Shown here piece after piece: positions 7,896 through 13,331 of a stretch of 14,068 nt of DNA. The notes beneath the pieces were generated by a model. The model had not been told where the DNA came from, made no database searches, and was given only the letters and a program-made list of their open reading frames with translations. Position numbers and translations under genes: made by a program. The DNA comes from Methanospirillum sp. (GTDB lineage: Archaea > Halobacteriota > Methanomicrobia > Methanomicrobiales > Methanospirillaceae), in contig JAQVIE010000012.1 in assembly GCA_028695895.1 (NCBI GenBank), positions 1 to 14,068 of the forward strand. The letters run 5' to 3'. Every line of letters starts with the position of its first letter. The first letter of the stretch is position 1.

Positions 7896-8495
7896 GTGAT
7901 TAGTCAGGATCAGGCACTGGTACTCAAAATCGGGGGGAGTCTGATTGAGCATGCTCCGATGATTATCAGAATTGTCAGGGAGAGCGGGAGAGATCTACTG
8001 ATAATTCCTGGAGGGGGTATTTTTGCTGATATTATCCGCCAGAAGAGGATTTCTGATACAGCAGCGCACTTTATGGCTATCGCAGCAATGGATCAGTATG
8101 GATGGTTTCTCTCTTCATGCGGGATGCCGGTGACCAGAGAGCCGATAATGACAGGAGAACCAACAATTTTTCTTCCTTATGATCACCTGGTCAGAACTGA
8201 TCCTCTTCCTCATTCCTGGGATATCACGTCAGACACAATCAGTGCCTGCTATGCCGGCCTGCTTTCTCTGCCATTGCTCATCTTAAAATCAGTAGACTAT
8301 ATCAGAGATCCAGGAGGGGAGGTGTCTGTGCTTTTGCCTGGTATGGAGACCAGGGATCTGGATCCTGCATTTATCCCTTATATCACGAGGCATCAAGTTT
8401 CAGGCTTCATACTCCGCGGTTCTGATCATGCGAGACTTGCAGCATTTTTCAGGGGTGAAGATGTACCTGGGACCAGCTTTGGCGGTACCATTTAA
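7896..8495 (+). CDS. mfnE: Amino-acid-kinase-fold enzyme, MfnE-like (methanofuran precursor kinase)
   Basis: The 199-residue protein belongs to the amino acid kinase superfamily. Strand LVLKIGGSL has K11 and G13-G14 for phosphate binding, IIPGGG is at 36-41, SDTAAH..AIAAMDQYG spans 53-69, LPHSWDITSDTISA is at 104-117, and KSVD at 131-134. This combination and the short length match MfnE of methanogens (MJ0458 type). MfnE phosphorylates the aminomethylfuran phosphate intermediate of methanofuran, the C1 carrier of the first step of methanogenesis from CO2. The start is GTG. An upstream ATG at 7880 is in another frame and stops at once. A TTTATT box at 7862-7867 lies about 30 nt before the GTG, compatible with a leaderless message. 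A different small-molecule kinase cannot be excluded. Confidence 0.75.
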   Translation: MISQDQALVLKIGGSLIEHAPMIIRIVRESGRDLLIIPGGGIFADIIRQKRISDTAAHFMAIAAMDQYGWFLSSCGMPVTREPIMTGEPTIFLPYDHLVRTDPLPHSWDITSDTISACYAGLLSLPLLILKSVDYIRDPGGEVSVLLPGMETRDLDPAFIPYITRHQVSGFILRGSDHARLAAFFRGEDVPGTSFGGTI

Positions 8496-8541
8496 GGTGT
8501 TGATGAATAAACCAGATAAGCAGCTTTTTGGAAGTCTTAAT

Positions 8542-8703
8542 ATGAGTATGAGAAACTGCACATCATGTAATGGCCCTATGGCAGAGGAGGGCTCTGTTGA
8601 GTTCGGCTGTCCGGCATGCGGGGCCACTATTCGCCGGTGTTACCGGTGTAGAGAACAGAGCGTTGAGTATGTCTGCCAGACCTGCGGCCTTCGGGGGCCA
8701 TGA
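8542..8703 (+). CDS. Small zinc-ribbon protein with four CxxC knuckles (HVO_2753-like)
   Basis: From ATG 8542 this encodes 53 residues with four CxxC pairs: C6/C9, C23/C26, C33/C36 and C45/C48, enough for two zinc sites. It matches the archaeal one-domain zinc-finger family (DUF1610-like) typified by haloarchaeal HVO_2753, a micro-protein regularly encoded next to aEF-1beta. Here it is followed 3 bp later by aEF-1beta. The frame is open upstream to 8428 inside the mfnE gene, but conservation begins at the first cysteine pair. GGAAG at 8530-8534 is 7 nt before ATG 8542, so I chose that start (ATG 8548 is an alternative). An RNA- or ribosome-associated role is inferred from the neighbour. Confidence 0.85.
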   Translation: MSMRNCTSCNGPMAEEGSVEFGCPACGATIRRCYRCREQSVEYVCQTCGLRGP

Positions 8704-8706
8704 AAC

Positions 8707-8964
8707 ATGGGAGACGTTGCACTGATCATCAGGGTGATGCCTGAATCACCAGAGATCAACCGGGAAAAGATTGTTGAAGCAATTAAAGAGAAATTTCCCA
8801 GGGTTCAGGATATCAGGGAGGAGCCAATAGGCTTTGGACTTGTTGCATTGAAAATTGCGCTTGTCGTTCCTGATGCTGAAGGACAGACAGAGGTCATTGA
8901 AGAGAAGCTCAACGCCATTGAAGGTATTGAACGTGCAGAAATCGTAGAATCAACTCTTGTTTAA
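8707..8964 (+). CDS. ef1b: Translation elongation factor aEF-1beta (guanine nucleotide exchange factor)
   Basis: The 85-residue protein has the length and pattern of archaeal EF-1beta. It starts with VALIIRVMPESPEINREKIVEAIKE, then contains EEPIGFGLVALKI (38-50) and ends in a charged helix and the strand ERAEIVESTLV. It catalyses GDP/GTP exchange on aEF-1A during translation. It is translated from ATG 3 bp after the zinc-ribbon stop, so the two small proteins are made from one message. A run of seven T follows 8 bp after its stop. Confidence 0.95.
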   Translation: MGDVALIIRVMPESPEINREKIVEAIKEKFPRVQDIREEPIGFGLVALKIALVVPDAEGQTEVIEEKLNAIEGIERAEIVESTLV

Positions 8965-8972
8965 ATACAAGA

Positions 8973-8979
8973 TTTTTTT
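8973..8979 (+). terminator. T-tract terminator after aEF-1beta
   Basis: Seven consecutive T begin 8 bp after the aEF-1beta stop codon in the 41-bp gap to the convergent malate dehydrogenase gene. Archaeal RNA polymerase stops at such U-tracts without a required hairpin. Confidence 0.55.
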
Positions 8980-9005
8980 ATCCAGACATTTAAGGGAATT
9001 ATCAA

Positions 9006-9959
9006 CTATTCCCCATTATCCAGGGCAGTAAAGATCTCTTTTGAAATTTTCCGGATCTTTTCAACAGAAAACCTGAAATTTGTTACTTCAGGCGGTTCAA
9101 TTCTTATCGGTACCGGATATACACCAGTCCTGTTAATACGCGCCGGAACTCCGATACAGACATCACCAATGTTATGAACCTCTACCTTGATATATGCTGA
9201 AACGGTCAGAATCCTGTTTTCGTCCCTAAGTATTGTCCTTACAAGTGTCCCGATTGCTTCACCTGGCCCCCATACCGTGGCGCCTTTGGATGCAATAATT
9301 CGCTGACCTGAACATTTTACCTGGGTCAGGATGTCATCAAATGGAACATTGGCAAAACTCGGCAGATTTGATATCTGTATACCGCCTACGGTCGTTGCAG
9401 ACCAGAGGGGCACCATGCTCTCACCATGTTCTCCGATGATACGGGTGTGAACTTCACTTACATGAACTTTGAAGAAAGAAGCTATTGCAGATTTGAGTCG
9501 CATTGAATCCAGGTGTGTTCCGATTCCAAAGACCTGGTTTGGTGGTTTTCCTGAGTATTTCAGGGCCACATGAGTAATGATGTCAACCGGGTTTGTGATA
9601 ATGAGCAACAATGACTCTGGTGCGATTGCATTAACTTTTTCAGAAAATTCTTTTACAATATGCGCATTTCCCAGTGCCAGGTCATTTCGTGTCTGGTGTG
9701 CCTGGCGTGGTGCGCCTGCTGTAAAAATAATTATATCCGAGCCTTTCAGGTCTTCTATTGAACAGCTCCAGCTTACCCTGGTGTCTGTTCCAGTTGCAGC
9801 AAATGAATCTATGAGGTCGCGGGCTATACCCTCAAGAACTCCATTAGACCCTGGTCTGCCATAGAGTTGTATCTCATTAACATAAGGGATACGTGAGATA
9901 GAGAGTGCTGCATACTGGCCTACTTTTCCGGTTGCACCAACAATCGCAACTTTTGCCAT
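9006..9959 (-). CDS. mdh: Malate dehydrogenase, archaeal LDH-like type, probably NADP-preferring
   Basis: The 317-residue protein follows the Methanocaldococcus MJ0490 enzyme closely in motif order. The nucleotide motif is G8-ATGKV-G14, and after the second strand comes YGR35 where NAD enzymes have an acidic residue. A basic residue there favours NADP(H). Substrate-loop AGAPRQ has R85 (malate rather than lactate, which would have glutamine), followed by R91. Catalytic residues are NPVD (123-126), D151 and R154 in THLDSMR, and H178 in GEHGES. It interconverts malate and oxaloacetate in the incomplete citrate cycle. The start codon is 14 bp from the SRP RNA 3' end, with no Shine-Dalgarno, so its promoter would have to lie within the SRP RNA gene or it is read through from there. 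Confidence 0.92.
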   Translation of the reverse strand: MAKVAIVGATGKVGQYAALSISRIPYVNEIQLYGRPGSNGVLEGIARDLIDSFAATGTDTRVSWSCSIEDLKGSDIIIFTAGAPRQAHQTRNDLALGNAHIVKEFSEKVNAIAPESLLLIITNPVDIITHVALKYSGKPPNQVFGIGTHLDSMRLKSAIASFFKVHVSEVHTRIIGEHGESMVPLWSATTVGGIQISNLPSFANVPFDDILTQVKCSGQRIIASKGATVWGPGEAIGTLVRTILRDENRILTVSAYIKVEVHNIGDVCIGVPARINRTGVYPVPIRIEPPEVTNFRFSVEKIRKISKEIFTALDNGE

Positions 9960-9973
9960 AAGAATCAGAATAT

Positions 9974-10285
9974 TGGGGACATGTTATCGGTTGATCGGTC
10001 ATTGCAGCCCTTTCCAGAGGGTTTCCTTCTCCACCCCGCAACCCCATGGGCGCCGAATGTTCACGGTAAGTCTGCTCCCTTCCGGGCCTGAACCGTTCCC
10101 CGCGACAACAGGTCGTTCCTTCCTGCGAAGGTGTGATACCTGGCCACCGACCTCACAGGACAGGGTTTCTACGTCAGAAACACGACAGATACAGGCCGTA
10201 TGTACCAACCTTCCTCAAACTTCGCCCCCTGCATGCCGACGATTGCAGGTTACAAGTGACGCCGATCCACCCGGGCTAGTCCCCA
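9974..10285 (-). ncRNA. ffs: Signal recognition particle RNA (archaeal 7S RNA)
   Basis: The minus strand carries the SRP helix 8 signature. A GGAA tetraloop (complement of 10080-10083) lies within CCCGGAAGGG, flanked by the asymmetric loops UCAGG and AGCAG, and closed by ACGGU/ACCGU arms (10063-10067 with 10092-10096). The ends pair as expected for helix 1 of archaeal SRP RNA. UGGGGAC at the 5' end (10285-10279) complements GUCCCCA at the 3' end (9980-9974). The resulting length of about 312 nt fits archaeal 7S RNA. It binds SRP54 and SRP19 to target membrane and secreted proteins co-translationally. Open frames across this region on both strands are fortuitous. Exact ends are inferred from helix 1. 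Confidence 0.93.
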
Positions 10286-10299
10286 TAATTATGCTGCAT

Positions 10300-11337
10300 C
10301 TACGGAATAAAAACTTCCCCTCCAACTTTTTCACTCCATGCTGCCAGAAATTGATCTTTTTTTCTGAAAGATTCTTTATTAAAGGGGTCAAATACAGTCA
10401 GACGCTTTCCTTCAGGCAGATAGGGTCCCAGGAATTCATATGATCCGTGATATAACTGAATTGAGATTCCTTCTCCTGTTGCATCACAGATGAGGACTGG
10501 TTTTTCTGTCCAGACCGGAGGTCTTTGCTCAATATCTTCAAGGATATTAATCCTGGTAATCCCAAGTTTTCTCTGGTTAACCCGGATAGTCTGTATTGCA
10601 CTCCAGATCGACGCATGCCAGACATCACACATTACAATCCTTGGAACGCCAAAATGTGCAGCAGTAATGCCAAGTGTTCCAGGTCCTGCACATGCATCAA
10701 TAAAAACTTCAGGATGAAGTCTCCTTACATGTTTTTCAACACTGGAAATCTTGGGATCGATACCTTTTGGAAATTCAATATGCATATCTGCCTGTTTTTT
10801 AATAACGACCACTGGTCCGCTGCCACTAAGAAAGATATCTGCCCTTACATCACATCCGCATAGCAGGATTCCTTCATTAATTGAGGGTTTTTGTCCACTG
10901 GTTACATCACCAGGACCGGGTATTTCATGGGAATGGTAAACGATACCCAGAAGCTCAGGAATTTTCTTGTAAGCTATCTTTGCCACAGGAACCGGGATGA
11001 GATCTGATATTATAAGAAGAGAGCGTGGCGGTAGCATTGGTGGACGACGAAGAAAGAGACCAGGGCATATAAGCGGGGTGCCGATGGATGAGAGGGGCTC
11101 GCTACCATTTAGTACCCCTTCTTCATTGAGAATCTGGTAGATGTCTGCCATCACATCGTCGATAAACCGCCGGCCACATTTACAGGGGCCTGGAATATCT
11201 TCCACTGGAGAAACAGGTTTTTCTTTTTGCCGCGGTTTTGGGTTGCATTGAGGACATGAGGCAAAAATCTCCGATGGTCTGGAAATTATATCTCCAGGAC
11301 AGATGATGTGATCCTCACCGCAGCAGGAACACTTCAT
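10300..11337 (-). CDS. Uncharacterised SAM-dependent methyltransferase-like protein with cysteine-rich N-terminus
   Basis: The 345-residue protein has three parts. Residues 1-54 contain eight cysteines (C3, C5, C6, C13, C28, C31, C52, C54), probably a zinc-binding module, linked by a basic proline-rich stretch. A middle region (about 60-205) of unknown fold follows. From 209 a Rossmann methyltransferase domain starts with EVFIDACAGPGTLG (motif I, D214 and G218/G220), then IVMCDVWHASIWSA (motif II, D238), ICDATGEG (283-290) in the motif IV position, and a C-terminal VFDPF strand. A catalytic NPPY or PPC-type motif is not evident, so the substrate (RNA, protein or small molecule) is open. The ATG lies about 28 nt from a TATA-like box, suggesting a leaderless message. 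Its last codons overlap the SRP RNA promoter. Confidence 0.7.
   Translation of the reverse strand: MKCSCCGEDHIICPGDIISRPSEIFASCPQCNPKPRQKEKPVSPVEDIPGPCKCGRRFIDDVMADIYQILNEEGVLNGSEPLSSIGTPLICPGLFLRRPPMLPPRSLLIISDLIPVPVAKIAYKKIPELLGIVYHSHEIPGPGDVTSGQKPSINEGILLCGCDVRADIFLSGSGPVVVIKKQADMHIEFPKGIDPKISSVEKHVRRLHPEVFIDACAGPGTLGITAAHFGVPRIVMCDVWHASIWSAIQTIRVNQRKLGITRINILEDIEQRPPVWTEKPVLICDATGEGISIQLYHGSYEFLGPYLPEGKRLTVFDPFNKESFRKKDQFLAAWSEKVGGEVFIP
10306..10313 (-). promoter_or_regulatory. Probable TATA box of SRP RNA, inside the upstream gene's last codons
   Basis: On the minus strand TTTTTATT lies 21-28 nt upstream of the inferred SRP RNA 5' end, the position expected for archaeal TBP binding. The same bases encode Val-Phe-Ile just before the TAG stop of the methyltransferase-like gene. 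Confidence 0.5.
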
Positions 11338-11360
11338 TGAAGTAACATAATCGTCTGTAC

Positions 11361-11369
11361 TTAAAAATA
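11361..11369 (-). promoter_or_regulatory. AT-rich box: TATA of downstream gene and/or terminator of the tRNAs
   Basis: On the minus strand TATTTTTAA lies 8-16 nt after the tRNA with CAU anticodon and about 24-32 nt before the ATG at 11337. It is well placed as a TATA box for the methyltransferase-like gene. Its five-T run could also end the tRNA transcript, so both uses may overlap. Confidence 0.45.
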
Positions 11370-11376
11370 CAGGTCA

Positions 11377-11449
11377 TGGGCCTGATGCGATTCGAACGCA
11401 TGACCGCCCGGTTATGAGCCGGGCGCTCTCACCGCTAAGCTACAGGCCC
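11377..11449 (-). tRNA. tRNA with CAU anticodon, probably tRNA-Ile2 (elongator Met possible)
   Basis: A 73-nt cloverleaf can be folded by eye. The acceptor stem GGGCCTG pairs with CAGGCCC, discriminator A73 follows, the anticodon stem is CCCGG/CCGGG around CTCATAA, and the T arm is ATGCG-TTCGAAT-CGCAT. CCA is not encoded. The anticodon stem lacks the GGG/CCC pairs of an initiator. The G1-G2-G3-C4-C5 acceptor is like archaeal tRNA-Ile2, in which C34 becomes agmatidine (TiaS) to read AUA. Elongator tRNA-Met shares the CGGCTCATAACCG core, so identity is not fully settled. Confidence 0.93.
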
Positions 11450-11459
11450 AAAAATGAGA

Positions 11460-11532
11460 CGCCGCCAACAGGACTCGAACCTGTGACAAACTGGTTAACA
11501 GCCAGTCACTCTACCAACTGAGTTATGGCGGC
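11460..11532 (-). tRNA. tRNA-Asn (GTT)
   Basis: A 73-nt cloverleaf has acceptor GCCGCCA pairing with TGGCGGC, discriminator G73, anticodon stem ACTGG/CCAGT around CTGTTAA (anticodon GTT), and T arm ACAGG-TTCGAGT-CCTGT. CCA is not encoded. It lies 10 nt upstream of the CAU tRNA on the same strand, so both are likely one transcript from the TATA box near 11563-11573. Confidence 0.97.
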
Positions 11533-11562
11533 TCAGATGTGCTTCAATACGTATGATGTACT

Positions 11563-11573
11563 TATTAATAAAT
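11563..11573 (-). promoter_or_regulatory. TATA box of the tRNA pair
   Basis: On the minus strand ATTTATTAATA lies about 31-41 nt upstream of mature tRNA-Asn, leaving room for a short 5' leader removed by RNase P. It is the only strong AT box between the tRNA and the regulator gene that ends at 11598. Confidence 0.5.
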
Positions 11574-11597
11574 GTAATGGAGAGTTACCTGACATTG

Positions 11598-11915
11598 TCA
11601 GGGCTGCTTCATCATGCTTACAATCCGGATAATATCGTCAATATCATCATTCAAATGGTGGAACATCTCTTTTGCTTTTGGCGTCACCATGGCCCCTGCA
11701 CTTGATGCGCGAATATACCCGCTGCTCTCAAGAACCCGGAGTGAGTACCGGATCCGATGTTGCGGGACACTGAGTAATTCAGATAGTTTGATGATACCTA
11801 TCGGTTGTTGATCTGCAACAGTCTGTAAAACCTCTATATGACGAGATGCGAGGTTAATTTCTTCCTGAATTTTATCAAGCATCGAAGTATCTGTCCCTCC
11901 GTCAGGTTTGTTCAC
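11598..11915 (-). CDS. Winged-helix transcriptional regulator, small
   Basis: The 105-residue frame reads as one winged-helix domain. It has helix ASRHIEVLQTVADQQ (23-37), recognition region IKLSELLSVPQHRIRYSLRVLESSGYIRA (42-70), a short wing SSAGAMVTPKAKE and a C-terminal amphipathic helix DDIDDIIRIVSMMK (90-103), suited to dimerisation. I cannot place it in a named family. With GTG at 11915 it overlaps the upstream membrane-protein gene by 14 bp. ATG at 11882 would give 94 residues and has GGAGGG about 12 nt before it, so the shorter form is a real alternative. Being second in a two-gene unit with a membrane protein suggests local autoregulation or a sensor-regulator pair. No ligand-binding domain is visible. 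Confidence 0.75.
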   Translation of the reverse strand: MNKPDGGTDTSMLDKIQEEINLASRHIEVLQTVADQQPIGIIKLSELLSVPQHRIRYSLRVLESSGYIRASSAGAMVTPKAKEMFHHLNDDIDDIIRIVSMMKQP

Positions 11916-12129
11916 TTAGCCAGGTTTTTGTTTTGTAATAATTTTTTGTGAATATTACTGCCGTAATTATTGCCAGAATAAGGCTGATTACTGCTCCTGG
12001 AACTCTATATTCTTCTGGAAAGATAAAGTATGCAATTGGAATCAGTGCAATAAACACGACAATTCCGTTTAAAATTACGGTAAGGTGCCAGAATCGCCAC
12101 TTAAACTGTTCTTTGGAACTATCATCCAT
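11902..12129 (-). CDS. Two-TM small membrane protein, unknown
   Basis: The 75-residue protein has two predicted transmembrane helices (about 14-37 and 43-62) joined by a short acidic turn (FPEEYR). It has a charged N-terminus rich in Asp/Lys and a basic tail (KNYYKTKTW). I recognise no family. It is the first gene of a two-gene unit with the winged-helix regulator, whose frame overlaps its last codons. The start ATG at 12129 is the only one before the first helix and is preceded by the shared divergent promoter with an inverted repeat at 12152-12166. Confidence 0.6.
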   Translation of the reverse strand: MDDSSKEQFKWRFWHLTVILNGIVVFIALIPIAYFIFPEEYRVPGAVISLILAIITAVIFTKNYYKTKTWLSEQT

Positions 12130-12151
12130 AATTTTACCTATTGTAAATACA

Positions 12152-12166
12152 TTACGTTTAGCGTAA
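12152..12166. promoter_or_regulatory. Inverted repeat in divergent promoter (possible operator)
   Basis: TTACG (12152-12156) and CGTAA (12162-12166) are perfect inverted arms around TTTAG. The element overlaps an AT box (12164-12171) positioned about 35-42 nt from the start codons on both sides. It could be the site of the neighbouring winged-helix regulator, which is inference only. Confidence 0.35.
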
Positions 12167-12200
12167 AAGTACTTGTGGTCTGACTAAAAACCTGTATGGG

Positions 12201-13331
12201 ATGGATAGCATTGATGACCTTATCCGGGGTACCGGCGCAGCCGTTTATTGTCTGCATGCATCTTCGGAAAATGCAGCGATGCGGCACATGACCAGGTTTG
12301 TAACCAGTGATCCGGTCACAATACTCAAAAAATTAGATAATCCTCCACTTATGATTGTTCCCCAGATGGAAGTGGAACGGGCCATGAAAGAATCTGCCGC
12401 TGAAATCCTTACCAGGAAACAGGCAGGTTACCTGGAAATTTTTGAGCATGAGAAAGATCCATGGAAGATCCAGGCGGAGATGATCCACCGGCTTTCAGAT
12501 GGTCCTTACCTTGTTCCTCCTGACTTTCCTACTGCTCTCACCCGTGCTCTTGAACCATATAATACGGTATTTGTTGACTCATCATCCGTTCTTTCTGCAC
12601 ATCGCGCAATCAAAACCAGTGAAGAGATTGGATGGATAACCACGGCTCAACGGGCTGCAGAAGCCGCTATGGATAAAGCCATCAGCCTGATAAGGAATGC
12701 AGACGTCAGGTCAGGAGTGTTATGGCATGATGAGGCTCCTCTGACTTCTGATCTTGTCAGGTACGAGATGAACAGGATATTACTGGCTTATGACTGCACA
12801 GGGAAGGATACCATTGTAGCTTGCGGACCGGAGACTGCGATGCCTCACTGCAGGGGAACTGGAGATCTCAGAGCACATGAACCGATAGTAATCGATGTCT
12901 TCCCATCTGGCAATAAAACCGGGTACTATGCAGACATGACCAGGACAGTGAGCAGGGGAGAACCTTCTGGAAAAGTTACCGAGCTTTATGAAACGGTAAA
13001 GGATGCCCTCCTGATGAGTGAGGGAATGGTAAGAGAAGGGGTGACCGGAGCTGCATGTTACCAAATGGTCTGTGATTATTTTTCTGATTTGGGGTATCCT
13101 TCTGATACAGAAGGTTTTATTCACAGTCTTGGACATGGAGTCGGCCTTGAAATCCATGAACTGCCCTCTCTTTCCGGGCTTGGCGGAGAACTTAAAGCAG
13201 GAAATGTAATCACCCTTGAACCAGGCCTTTATTACCGGGATATTGGGGGTGTCCGGATTGAAAATCTCGGAATTGTTGAAAAAAACGGTTTTTCAAGGAT
13301 TACAAACTATTCCATGGAGATGATTTTATGA
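12201..13331 (+). CDS. pepQ: Xaa-Pro dipeptidase/aminopeptidase, M24 metallopeptidase
   Basis: The 376-residue protein has a creatinase-like N-terminal domain (about 1-135) and a pita-bread catalytic domain. The linker motif HRAIKTSEEIGWITTAQRA (134-152) is typical of M24B. All five dinuclear metal ligands are present: D232 (IDVFP), D245 (ADMTRT), H312 (LGHGVG), E340 (LEPG) and E354 (RIEN), with H216 (PHCRG) also conserved. It should hydrolyse peptides with proline in second position in the cytosol. The N-terminal domain is poorly conserved, so dipeptidase versus aminopeptidase cannot be told. The start is ATG 12201, since ATG 12196 is out of frame. Its stop overlaps the downstream methionine aminopeptidase as ATGA. 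Confidence 0.92.
   Translation: MDSIDDLIRGTGAAVYCLHASSENAAMRHMTRFVTSDPVTILKKLDNPPLMIVPQMEVERAMKESAAEILTRKQAGYLEIFEHEKDPWKIQAEMIHRLSDGPYLVPPDFPTALTRALEPYNTVFVDSSSVLSAHRAIKTSEEIGWITTAQRAAEAAMDKAISLIRNADVRSGVLWHDEAPLTSDLVRYEMNRILLAYDCTGKDTIVACGPETAMPHCRGTGDLRAHEPIVIDVFPSGNKTGYYADMTRTVSRGEPSGKVTELYETVKDALLMSEGMVREGVTGAACYQMVCDYFSDLGYPSDTEGFIHSLGHGVGLEIHELPSLSGLGGELKAGNVITLEPGLYYRDIGGVRIENLGIVEKNGFSRITNYSMEMIL
13316..13324 (+). promoter_or_regulatory. Shine-Dalgarno of map within the pepQ end
   Basis: GGAGATGAT matches eight of nine bases of the ideal GGAGGTGAT and ends 3 nt before ATG 13328, with its GGAG core 8 nt away. It lies in the last codons of the upstream peptidase gene and supports ATG 13328 as the start. 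Confidence 0.65.

Noticed and set aside
8428..8541. Longer N-terminus for the zinc-ribbon protein
   Set aside because: It would overlap 68 bp of mfnE in another frame. The family is 50-60 residues long and starts just before the first CxxC.
9999..10208. Open frame on - strand within the SRP RNA
   Set aside because: It coincides with the structured SRP RNA, including helix 8, so is fortuitous.
9973..10443. Open frame on + strand across the SRP RNA region
   Set aside because: Most of it is antisense to the SRP RNA and the rest is antisense to the methyltransferase-like gene. The product is low-complexity Ser/Pro/Cys without motifs.
12780..13157. 125-codon open frame on - strand
   Set aside because: It is antisense to the catalytic domain of the Xaa-Pro peptidase, with no motif of its own.
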